Source: CAYSCX01 sp964429575
GTDB lineage: Bacteria; Desulfobacterota; Binatia; Binatales; Binataceae
NCBI GenBank assembly: GCA_964429575.1
Contig: CAYSCX010000006.1
Coordinates: 70,789-134,788 of the forward strand
DNA length: 64,000 bases
Direction of reading: 5' to 3'
Part shown: piece after piece, positions 51,657-59,820 of the stretch
How positions within the stretch are numbered: position 1 is the first letter of the stretch
Layout: the number at the start of each line of letters is the position of its first letter
Translations under genes and position numbers: made by a program
The notes under the pieces: generated by a model
What the model saw: only the letters and a program-made list of their open reading frames with translations
Database searches by the model: none
What the model was told of the DNA's origin: nothing

Positions 51657-53812
51657 AGGGCAGCGCCGCGCCAGCCAAGGCCGGAGAAGATTCCCTCTCT
51701 GCGAACACGCTCCGGCTGAAGGTCGCGGAAGCGATGAGCAAGGATGCGGGCCGCGCGTACGCCCGCATCAGCCCCGACGATATCGAGCAGCTCGGCGTCT
51801 CGATCGGCGACACCGTCGAGATCGCCGGCAAACGCCGCACCGTGTGCAAGGTCATGCCCGCGCACACGGAGTTCCGCGGCAAGTCGTGTGTCCAGATGGA
51901 CGGGGTTAGCCGCGAGAACGCCGGCGCTGGGCTGGATGAGTTCGCCGTGCTGCGCAAGGTCGCATGCCGCATCGCGGATCATGTGATCCTGGCGCCGGTG
52001 AACGCGGCGCCTTCCGCGCGCGACCTCGACTATATCGGCGGCCTGCTCGACGGTTTGCCGGTTGTCGAGGGCGACCGGGTGAGGGCGACCCTGTTCGGCA
52101 GCCGCTGGGCCGATTTCAAGGTGCAGGGCGTGAGCCCCAAAGGGCCGGTGCTGATCGGCACCAACACGCGATTGACCATCGGCGAGGCCAGCAGCGACAA
52201 GGTCGCCCGGTCGGCGGTTTCCTACGAAGACGTGGGCGGGCTCAAGCCGCAATTGCGGCGGATTCGCGAACTGATCGAACTGCCGCTGCGCCATCCCGAG
52301 ATCTTCGAACGGCTCGGAATCGACGCGCCCAAGGGTGTGCTGCTCTACGGCCCGCCGGGATGCGGCAAGACGCTGATCGCGCGCGCGATCGCCCACGAGA
52401 CTGAGGCCAGCTTCCTGTCGGTCAGCGGCCCTGAGGTGGTGCACAAATTCTACGGCGAGAGCGAGGCCCATCTGCGGAAGATCTTCGAGGAGGCGGCCCG
52501 CAAGGCGCCGAGCATCGTGTTCATCGACGAGATCGACGCGATCGCGCCGCAGCGCGAGCGGGTGGTGGGCGAAGTCGAGAAGCGAATCGTGGCGCAGTTG
52601 CTCGCGCTGATGGACGGCCTCAACCGCCGCGAGAACGTCATCGTGATCGCCGCCACCAATATTCCCAACGCGCTCGATCCCGCCTTGCGGCGCCCCGGCC
52701 GCTTCGATCGCGAGGTGGCAATTCCCATTCCGGACCGTCGCGGGCGGCTCGAGATGCTTGAGATCCACAGCCGCGGGATGCCGCTCGCGCAGGACGTGGA
52801 GCTCGAACGCCTGGCCGACATCACCCACGGCTTCGTCGGTGCGGATCTGGAGGCGCTGTGCCGGGAGGCGGCGATGCTGACCCTGCGCCGCATCATGCCC
52901 GACGTCGACCTGGCCGCGGAGCATTTTTCCTACGAGTTGCTTGCCGACCTCGAAGTCAGAATGGCGGATTTCCTGGAGGCGCTCCGCGAGGTGGAGCCCT
53001 CCGCGATTCGCGAAGTCTTCATCGAGGTGCCCAACGTTGCATGGGACGACGTCGGCGGGCTCGCCGCGTTCAAGCAACGTCTGCGGGAATGCGTCGAATG
53101 GCCGCTGAAGTACGGCGAGTTGTTCGCACAAGCCCGGATCGCTGCGCCCAAGGGCATTTTGCTCGTGGGCCCTCCGGGATGCGGAAAGACTTTGCTGGCC
53201 AAGGCGCTCGCCACCGAGAGCGGCGTCAATTTCATTTCGGTCAAAGGTCCCGAGTTGATGTCGAAATACGTGGGAGAATCGGAGCGGGCGCTACGAGACG
53301 TCTTTCGCACGGCCCGTCAGGCAGCGCCCACCATCATGTTCTTCGACGAAATCGACGCGCTGGCGCCGGCGCGCGGCAGCGGACTGACCAGCGAAGGGGT
53401 TGCGGAAAGAATGCTCAGTCAGTTCCTGACCGAGTTCGATGGAATCGAGGAGCTGAAGGGCGTACTGGTGCTCGGCGCGACCAATCGGTTGGATCGGCTC
53501 GATCCAGCGGTGCTCAGGCCCGGGCGCTTCGAAGAGATCCTCGAAATTCCCCCGCTCGACGAATCCGATCGCCGGGAGATTCTGGCGGTTCATCTCCGCG
53601 ACAGCCCGCTTAATCCGCAAATTGACATCGCGGAATTGGCGGCCCGGTGCGAAGGCTATGGCGGAGCCGAGATAGCGTCACTGTGCCGGCGGGCCGGACT
53701 CAGCGCAGTGCGAAGAGCGGTGGCCAGCCGCGAGCGCCACGCCCACCCCGCGGTCGAAGTGCGCTTGGAGCCCGAAGATTTTGAAGTCGCATATCGAGAG
53801 AAATCCCCATGA
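51641..53812 (+). CDS. Cdc48/VAT-type AAA+ ATPase
   Basis: A 723-residue protein with the archaeal VAT layout. Residues ~25-185 are the double-psi barrel N-domain (LRLKVAEAMSKDAGRAYARI). D1 has Walker A GPPGCGKT (237-244) and Walker B FIDEID (294-299); D2 has GPPGCGKT (510-517) and FFDEID (567-572). Both second-region arginines (RRPGRFDRE, LRPGRFEE) are present. Such hexamers unfold or extract proteins. GTG 51641 overlaps the Hsp20 gene by 16 bases, and the ATPase overlaps the next GvpF/L by four, so it is locked into the operon. Substrate (misassembled Gvp or collapsed vesicles) is inference. Confidence 0.95.
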   Translation: MPTQVKGSAAPAKAGEDSLSANTLRLKVAEAMSKDAGRAYARISPDDIEQLGVSIGDTVEIAGKRRTVCKVMPAHTEFRGKSCVQMDGVSRENAGAGLDEFAVLRKVACRIADHVILAPVNAAPSARDLDYIGGLLDGLPVVEGDRVRATLFGSRWADFKVQGVSPKGPVLIGTNTRLTIGEASSDKVARSAVSYEDVGGLKPQLRRIRELIELPLRHPEIFERLGIDAPKGVLLYGPPGCGKTLIARAIAHETEASFLSVSGPEVVHKFYGESEAHLRKIFEEAARKAPSIVFIDEIDAIAPQRERVVGEVEKRIVAQLLALMDGLNRRENVIVIAATNIPNALDPALRRPGRFDREVAIPIPDRRGRLEMLEIHSRGMPLAQDVELERLADITHGFVGADLEALCREAAMLTLRRIMPDVDLAAEHFSYELLADLEVRMADFLEALREVEPSAIREVFIEVPNVAWDDVGGLAAFKQRLRECVEWPLKYGELFAQARIAAPKGILLVGPPGCGKTLLAKALATESGVNFISVKGPELMSKYVGESERALRDVFRTARQAAPTIMFFDEIDALAPARGSGLTSEGVAERMLSQFLTEFDGIEELKGVLVLGATNRLDRLDPAVLRPGRFEEILEIPPLDESDRREILAVHLRDSPLNPQIDIAELAARCEGYGGAEIASLCRRAGLSAVRRAVASRERHAHPAVEVRLEPEDFEVAYREKSP

Positions 53813-54618
53813 TGGCGCCGAGAGAAAATCAAGCGCTATACCTGTTTTACATAACGGGAGCCGAATGTGCCGGGGACCTGAAGGGCGTCGGCATCGACGA
53901 CACAGCGCCGCTCTTCGCCCATCGCTACGCCGATTTCGTCGCGCTATTGAGCGCCGTCTCGATTGACGACTTCTGCGGGACCGATGCCGAACGGAGGTTG
54001 GCCGACCTCGGATGGGTGAGCGAGCGCGCGCTCAGGCATGAGCGCGTAATCGATCAGGGGTTCCGACGCGGACCGGTGCTGCCCGCGCGTTTCGGCACTC
54101 TGTTTTCCACTTTACAGGTTCTGGAGAGCTCCATCGAACAAAACCGACAGATGATCGGTGATTTTCTAAGCGCCGTACGAGGCCAGGAAGAATGGGGAAT
54201 CAAGACGCTCCTCGAGCGCCCCACCGCAAAGAAATGGCTGAGCGATCAGATGGTGGTGGCGCTTGACGAGACGCTGGGTTCCCCGGGCCTGCGCTATCTA
54301 CAAGAGCGGCGCGCTCAGGCTGCGGCGGAGAAGCAACTGCAGCAGTGGCTGTTGGACAGTTGTGAGTCGGTCGCGCGGGCTTTGGACGAATACGCAACTG
54401 ATCGGCGCCAGCGAAAGATAGTGGACGACGGCTTGACGGGAGATTCGAGCGAGTTGGTGCTGAACCTCGCCGTGATGGTACCGCACGACCGGCGGGCGGA
54501 TCTGGAGCGCCTCATCGAAAGGATGAACGTCGATTATGCGGAGCAGGGTTTGGGTTTCGTGCTAAACGGGCCATGGCCGCCGTACAGCTTCTGTCCACTG
54601 CTGGTGATGCCGCCATGA
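53809..54618 (+). CDS. Gas vesicle protein GvpF/GvpL (second copy)
   Basis: 269 residues: ALYLFYITGAECAGDLKGVG, then LRHERVIDQGFRRGPVLPAR (the RFGT region) and the end LGFVLNGPWPPYSFCPLL. It differs strongly from the first copy, so the paralogues are old and probably have different jobs. Start overlaps the ATPase, stop overlaps the third copy. Confidence 0.92.
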   Translation: MMAPRENQALYLFYITGAECAGDLKGVGIDDTAPLFAHRYADFVALLSAVSIDDFCGTDAERRLADLGWVSERALRHERVIDQGFRRGPVLPARFGTLFSTLQVLESSIEQNRQMIGDFLSAVRGQEEWGIKTLLERPTAKKWLSDQMVVALDETLGSPGLRYLQERRAQAAAEKQLQQWLLDSCESVARALDEYATDRRQRKIVDDGLTGDSSELVLNLAVMVPHDRRADLERLIERMNVDYAEQGLGFVLNGPWPPYSFCPLLVMPP

Positions 54619-55361
54619 GCTATCTCGTTTACTGTATCGTTGACGGGGACTGTCAGGAGCCCCGGCGAAAGCCGCGTTGTTTGGGATATCCTTCGGCTTC
54701 AATCGTCGTTCGCGCTGCCGGGTTGGGAGCGGTGGCGTCCAAGGCGCCAGCCGCCGATCTCGCACCCGATGTCGCGCGGCTGCTCGCCTACTCGAAGATC
54801 ATCGAGTGGTACCACCGTGAGCGCACCGTGATCCCGATGCGCTACGGATGCATTTTCGACGGGCTCAGTGACATCCGCAGCCACCTCGAAAATCGTCGAC
54901 GCGAATATCTTCAGTTACTTGCGGAGCTCGACGGGCGGGTGGAAATGTCCGCGCGGGTCGGATTGGAGGAGCCCCAATTCCCGATTCGTTTGCAAACCGG
55001 CGCAGTGGCGCAAGTGCGCGTGCGGTTCGCAGGCAGCGGCGCCGGCCCGGGCACCGCCTATCTGGCCAATCGGAGTGGCTACTACGCGCTCAAAAAGGAG
55101 TTTGACAAGCGCCGCGACGAGGTTCGCGAGAGCATTTGCCAATCGGCTGAAGGCACATTTGCCCGATGGACCAGCGAATATGGCGCGCAGAGGGGCAAGG
55201 GAGTGCTCGCGGTTCATTTTCTTGTGCCACGAAACGGAATCGGCAAGTTCATCGAGGCGCTGAAACCGCTGAGTGTGCGAGTTAACGGTTCGCTGGCCGT
55301 GACGGGCCCGTGGCCACCCTACAATTTCGTTCGCTCGCCAACTGCAAGACCTGCGAATTAG
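54615..55361 (+). CDS. Gas vesicle protein GvpF/GvpL (third copy)
   Basis: 248 residues: SYLVYCIVDGDCQEPR, IIEWYHRERTVIPMRYGCIF and the end VNGSLAVTGPWPPYNFV follow the family. ATG 54615 overlaps the previous stop (ATGA). It is the last clear gvp gene. Confidence 0.92.
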   Translation: MSYLVYCIVDGDCQEPRRKPRCLGYPSASIVVRAAGLGAVASKAPAADLAPDVARLLAYSKIIEWYHRERTVIPMRYGCIFDGLSDIRSHLENRRREYLQLLAELDGRVEMSARVGLEEPQFPIRLQTGAVAQVRVRFAGSGAGPGTAYLANRSGYYALKKEFDKRRDEVRESICQSAEGTFARWTSEYGAQRGKGVLAVHFLVPRNGIGKFIEALKPLSVRVNGSLAVTGPWPPYNFVRSPTARPAN

Positions 55362-55448
55362 CTGGCCGGCAAAGCGCAGGCAATTGCCGCGAGGCCATCA
55401 TCCACCCCGGCCCCTTCCGGCGGCAAGCGCCGCGGTTATAGTACTCGT

Positions 55449-56090
55449 GTGGCTACGCAACGAGTGCTCATCCATGTCCCGATAATTCATACCCAGGCGG
55501 ATATGGGTGCGCTCGGCGAGCGCATGAAGCAGCAGTTCGTTCAAAAATTCGGTGAGCGGTGGTGGCAGAGCAAGGCCAGCGCGGTTGATCGCATCTGGGA
55601 CGAAATCGAGACTTCTCTGCTCGATCTTGATATTCCGTACGATCGGGTTCGCATCTACCAGGACGGGCTGCCGGTATGCGGTCGCGAGCTCGACATCGTG
55701 AAGGAGTTGGCGGCGGCGGGCAGCCGCAATCATCGGCTGCTGCTGGAGATGGCTCGCCGTGGGGCGATCATCATGGGCACCGAATCCGGCGAGCTGCTGA
55801 TCGAAGAGTACAGTCGGATCCGGCGTCTGCTCGGTAGTTCCGATGCGTCGGTCGGGGGGGAGGACGTCAAGGCGTCGGGCGACGCGTTGATTCAAAAGCG
55901 TGACCGATTTATCGCCCAACGCATCGACGCCACGCTCGCCCGCGGCGAAATCGGAATTGTTTTCCTTGGAATGCTGCATTCCATGGCTGGTCTGTCACCG
56001 AAAGACATGCGGCTGCTGAGCCTCGTCCCCTTTGACGACAACCGGCCCCGGATCCTGGAAGCAGTGCGCTACGCGAAGCGCTTGGACTGA
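55449..56090 (+). CDS. Conserved-looking unknown protein, possibly TraB/EreA-like
   Basis: A 213-residue soluble protein from GTG 55449. It starts RVLIHVPIIHTQADMGALGE; later come RRGAIIMGTESGELLIEEY and RDRFIAQRIDATLARGEIGI followed by VFLGMLHSMAGL. The last part resembles the RD-x2-(M)A ... GxxH pattern of the TraB/ChaN/EreA group by eye. It lies 87 bases after the gvp genes with its own TATAGT-like box, so membership in that operon is uncertain. Confidence 0.6.
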   Translation: MATQRVLIHVPIIHTQADMGALGERMKQQFVQKFGERWWQSKASAVDRIWDEIETSLLDLDIPYDRVRIYQDGLPVCGRELDIVKELAAAGSRNHRLLLEMARRGAIIMGTESGELLIEEYSRIRRLLGSSDASVGGEDVKASGDALIQKRDRFIAQRIDATLARGEIGIVFLGMLHSMAGLSPKDMRLLSLVPFDDNRPRILEAVRYAKRLD

Positions 56091-56161
56091 TCTCCCTCGC
56101 TTTGCGTGGAAGTTCTGATTCCCGTGCCTGCCGAAAACTGAATTCGGTGTTACCAGCCGGG

Positions 56162-56498
56162 TGTGCCTGCCGAAAACTCAGATCCGGACGTAATGGTGGT
56201 GCAGTGCTCCGAGGAGTGGGAGCCACGCGACGTTGCCGATTCGCTGCGTTTGCCTGAATAACGGCGTCTCCTTGTTCAAAGCGAGATGCGTTCGGGTTTC
56301 ATTGTAGTAGGACGCATTCGCCTTGAGGGTCCGGCGCAAGTGAGCCTCGCCGAACACGCGGATGTGATCGAGGCATTCCCGGCGAAACGATCCGCTGAGC
56401 CGCTCCACGTGACCGTTCTCCCAAGGCGACCGCGGCGCCGCCGGACGATCGCGGATTCCCGTTGCGTGAATGTTTCGGGTATAACGATGGCCGAACGC
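56162..56498 (-). pseudogene. IS remnant: C-terminal part of a DDE transposase
   Basis: On the minus strand from ~56498: CAFGHRYTRNIHATGIRDRP, SPWENGHVERLSGSFRRECL and the end GALHHHYVRI with stop at 56178. The terminal TGTGCCTGCCGAAAACTC lies at 56162-56179, and a second similar stretch CGTGCCTGCCGAAAACTG at 56123-56140. The N-terminal two thirds are gone where amidohydrolase sequence begins. Confidence 0.85.
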
Positions 56499-57099
56499 GC
56501 AGTGAGAGAGCTCGGCCGAAAAGGCGTCATCGTCTCGACAACAGTGAACGGCGCGGAACTGGCCGACGAACGCCATGAACCGAGATGGGCGAAGGCGGAG
56601 GAACTTGGCGCGCTCGTATTCATCCATCCGATAGGATGCCCGCTGGGCGCGCTGCTCTCGCGCTTCTATTTCTCCAACGAAACGGGGAATCCGACCGAGA
56701 CCACGCTGGCGCTCGCTAATCTCATCTTCGCCGGCGTTCTGGACCGCTATCCGCGCCTCAAGATATGCGCGGCAGACGGGGGAGGATATTTCCCCCTCTC
56801 CACCGGACGCTTCGATCACGGATGGAGCGTTCGTCCCGAAGCGCGCACTTGCGGGAGTATGCCGAGTGATTACTTGCGCTGGACCTGGTTCGATTCTCTT
56901 GACGCCACGGCAACTCGAGTTTCTCGTCCGGCAGGCGGGAGCGAGCCAGGTAGTGCTCGGAACTGATTTTCCGTTAGACCTGGGCGTGAACGACCCCATC
57001 GATCGGCTCAATGCGGTGGAGGGATTGTCCGACGAGGATCGCGCGGCGATCCGAGGTCTCAACCCGGCGCGTTTGCTTGGGATCGAAAACTTGAGCTAA
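56487..57099 (+). pseudogene. Amidohydrolase (ACMSD/amidohydrolase-2 family) pseudogene
   Basis: AVRELGRKGVIVSTTVNGAE, ALVFIHPIG, then LRWTWFDSL, and, in another frame, TPRQLEFLVRQAGASQVVLG with GTDFPLDL. These are the second half of a metal-dependent decarboxylase/hydrolase TIM barrel. The N-terminal half is replaced by the IS remnant, and a one-base shift occurs near 56900, so it cannot be functional. It stood upstream of the molybdenum hydroxylase genes and may once have belonged to their pathway. Confidence 0.85.
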
Positions 57100-57122
57100 C
57101 GGTGGCTTTTGCCGAGATGGTC

Positions 57123-57608
57123 ATGAGCACAACCCACACTATCCTCGTAAACCGAAAATCCTACCAGGTAACCGCCGATCACTCTGAGACGCCGATCCTC
57201 TACGTTTTGCGCAACGACTTGGGCCTCAAGGGGACGCGGTTCGGATGCGGAAGCGGAGAGTGCGGCGCGTGCATGGTGCTTATCGACGGACGCGCGCGGC
57301 GTTCCTGCGAGATTCCGGTCTCGTCGGTCGAAGGTCAATCGATCACAACGATAGAAGGGCTGGGTACGATCGACCGGCTTCATCCGTTGCAGCAGGCCTT
57401 CATAGATTTCCAGGCTGGCCAATGCGGATACTGCCTGTGCGGGATCATCATGACGGCGGTCGAATTGATCGCAAGTAGTGCAAAGCCATCGAAGAAGAAA
57501 ATCGTCGAGGCGCTCGAGGCTAACCTTTGCCGATGCGGCGCTCATGCGCGGATCGTAAAGGCAGTCGAGGCGGCGTGGCAAAAGTCCGCCGAAGGAGCCG
57601 CGCGATGA
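57123..57608 (+). CDS. Molybdenum hydroxylase [2Fe-2S] subunit
   Basis: The 161-residue small subunit holds two [2Fe-2S] clusters: plant-type CGSGECGAC (with a preceding RFG and following MVLIDG) and a helical part with CGYCLCG and NLCRCGAHARIV. It passes electrons from the molybdenum cofactor subunit. GTG 57102 or ATG 57117 are alternative starts. It overlaps the large subunit by four bases; no FAD subunit is present, as in isoquinoline 1-oxidoreductase and nicotinate dehydrogenase types. Confidence 0.93.
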   Translation: MSTTHTILVNRKSYQVTADHSETPILYVLRNDLGLKGTRFGCGSGECGACMVLIDGRARRSCEIPVSSVEGQSITTIEGLGTIDRLHPLQQAFIDFQAGQCGYCLCGIIMTAVELIASSAKPSKKKIVEALEANLCRCGAHARIVKAVEAAWQKSAEGAAR

Positions 57609-59713
57609 GCAGGCCGCCGCTTCCCTGGAGCATCCAGCAGAACCCTGTGCTCGGACAGTGGATCGATTTCAGCCAGGCGGGCGTGGCGCGCGTGTTCTCT
57701 GCCAAAGTCGAGCTCGGACAAGGAATCCTGACCGCCATCGCACAAATCGCGGCCGAAGAGTTAAGACTCCCCATGTCACAGGTCGTGGTCGTCTCCGGCG
57801 ATACTCGTGTTTGCCCCAACGAGAGCTATACGGCCGGCAGTATGTCGATCGAAATCGGCGGCACCTCTGTCAGGATGGCGTGCGCCGAGGCGAGACACGC
57901 GCTGGTGCAGCAAGCGGCGCGGATGCTCGGTGTCGACGTGTCGCGAGTCAGCGCTGAAGGAGGCGCCATCCTCGTCGACGGGGAGCCCGTGCAGCTCGAT
58001 TACTGGCGGGTCGCCCCGCAGGTGAACTGGACTCGTCCGATCACGGGAGCTTGCGAGTTGACCCGGGAAAACGCGCGCTTCATCGGCAAGAACGTTCCGC
58101 GCCTCGATCTTGCCTCGAAGGTTGTCGGCAGTGCATTCATTCACGACCTCGAACTGCCCGGCATGCTGCATGGACGTGTGCTGCGCCCACCCTCCTACGG
58201 CGCCCGGCTTGCGTTGCTGGACTCCTCGGCGGCCGAGCGACTGGCGGGAGTCGCGAAGGTCTGGTGCGATGGTGACTTCGTCGGCGTCTGTTGTGAGAAA
58301 GAATATCAGGCCGTCAAGGCGCTGGACGGTCTGCGCGCGGGCGCGCACTGGATCGAGAGCGAGCTATTCCCCATCGCTCGAAGCTGGCCCGAGATGCTCC
58401 CTTCGCTTCGGTCAGTTGACTCCGAAATCGAAGTCGGCGAGCCCCCCGATCCCGCGGGCAAGTTGCGGAGATTGTCGGCGACGTACTCAAGACCGCCTCT
58501 GGCGCACGCGTCGCTCGCACCGTCGTGCGCGATCGCATGTTACAACGACGGTCGCTTCATGGTATGGAGCCACTCGCAAGGCGTCTTTCCGCTGCGGGCC
58601 GCACTCGCAGCCGCTCTCGACGTCAGCGAAGACCAAATTTCAGTAATTCACGCGCAGGGGGCCGGGGTTTACGGTCACAACGGAGCCGACGATGCCGCGC
58701 TCGACGCGGCCTTGCTGGCGCGGCAAGTTCCCTCGCGCCCCGTGCGCGTTCAATGGATGCGCGACGACGAACTCGCGTGGTCACCTCTGGGCTCACCGAT
58801 GGTCGTGAAGATCGCAGGCGCACTGACAATGACCGGCACCATCGCCGACTGGTCCACTGACATCTGGAGTGGGCAGCACGGCCAGCGCCCCTCGGGCGGA
58901 GCCGTCAACCTGCTGGCCGCCTCCCATCTTAGCAAACCCATTCCGTTTCCCGAGGCGCACGAAAGTCTTTCGGGCTTTGCCGGCGGGGCAAGGAATTCCG
59001 AGCCGGCCTACGATCTGCCCCATCGCAAAGTCGTCCTGCATAGCCTGCCCGGCCTGCCGTTTCGCACCTCAGCGCTTCGCACTTTGGGCGGTTATGCGAA
59101 CGTATTTGCGATCGAGTCGTTCATGGACGAGCTGGCCGATATGGCCGGCGCCGACCCTGTGCGGTTTCGGCTTCGGCATCTCTCCGACCATCGCGCTCGG
59201 AGCGTGATCGAAGCGGTGGCGCGGCGCTCCGCATGGCAGTTCAATGCCGAACGTGGAACGGGTCGGGCGGCAGGGATCGGCTTCTGCAGATACAAGAACA
59301 CCGCCGCATACGTAGCGGCCGTCGCCGAAGTTGAAGTCGACCAGGATGTCCGAGTCTCGAAAGTCTGGTGCGCTGTCGATGCGGGATTGGTGATCAATCC
59401 CGACGGCGTGATCAACCAAATCGAGGGCGGGATTGTGCAATCAGTCAGCTGGACCTTAAAGGAGCAGGCCGTGTTCGACGGGCGCCGCGTGACCACGCGA
59501 TCGTTCCGAGAATATCCGATCCTTCGCTTTGATGAGGCGCCCGACGTCGAAGTGGAATTGATCGATCGTCCTGACTGCCTGCCGCTCGGCGTCGGTGAGG
59601 CGGCTCAGGGACCCGCGGCTGCGGCAGTCGCGAACGCCGTCGCACGCGCTTTGAACTTTCGCATCCGCGACCTGCCGATAACCCGAGAGCGCATCATCGC
59701 CGCAAGCGCGTGA
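57605..59713 (+). CDS. Molybdopterin-binding hydroxylase subunit
   Basis: The 702-residue subunit of the xanthine dehydrogenase superfamily, of the isoquinoline oxidoreductase beta kind: VFSAKVELGQGILTAIAQIA, SYTAGSMSIEIGGTSVRMA, GAGVYGHNGADDAALDAALL, and LPLGVGEAAQGPAAAAVANA with the active-site Glu. It hydroxylates a heterocycle or aldehyde using water. No Tat signal is seen at the start. Its substrate is unknown. Confidence 0.92.
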   Translation: MSRPPLPWSIQQNPVLGQWIDFSQAGVARVFSAKVELGQGILTAIAQIAAEELRLPMSQVVVVSGDTRVCPNESYTAGSMSIEIGGTSVRMACAEARHALVQQAARMLGVDVSRVSAEGGAILVDGEPVQLDYWRVAPQVNWTRPITGACELTRENARFIGKNVPRLDLASKVVGSAFIHDLELPGMLHGRVLRPPSYGARLALLDSSAAERLAGVAKVWCDGDFVGVCCEKEYQAVKALDGLRAGAHWIESELFPIARSWPEMLPSLRSVDSEIEVGEPPDPAGKLRRLSATYSRPPLAHASLAPSCAIACYNDGRFMVWSHSQGVFPLRAALAAALDVSEDQISVIHAQGAGVYGHNGADDAALDAALLARQVPSRPVRVQWMRDDELAWSPLGSPMVVKIAGALTMTGTIADWSTDIWSGQHGQRPSGGAVNLLAASHLSKPIPFPEAHESLSGFAGGARNSEPAYDLPHRKVVLHSLPGLPFRTSALRTLGGYANVFAIESFMDELADMAGADPVRFRLRHLSDHRARSVIEAVARRSAWQFNAERGTGRAAGIGFCRYKNTAAYVAAVAEVEVDQDVRVSKVWCAVDAGLVINPDGVINQIEGGIVQSVSWTLKEQAVFDGRRVTTRSFREYPILRFDEAPDVEVELIDRPDCLPLGVGEAAQGPAAAAVANAVARALNFRIRDLPITRERIIAASA

Positions 59714-59820
59714 GATGTGCTGCTTCGTTCAGGTCGACTGCCCGCGACCTCTCGACCGACGTTGATCCAAGCCTAGCCGAGCGCAAGGTCCACAGCGGCG
59801 GGTTTCTCAAACGCCGTCGG

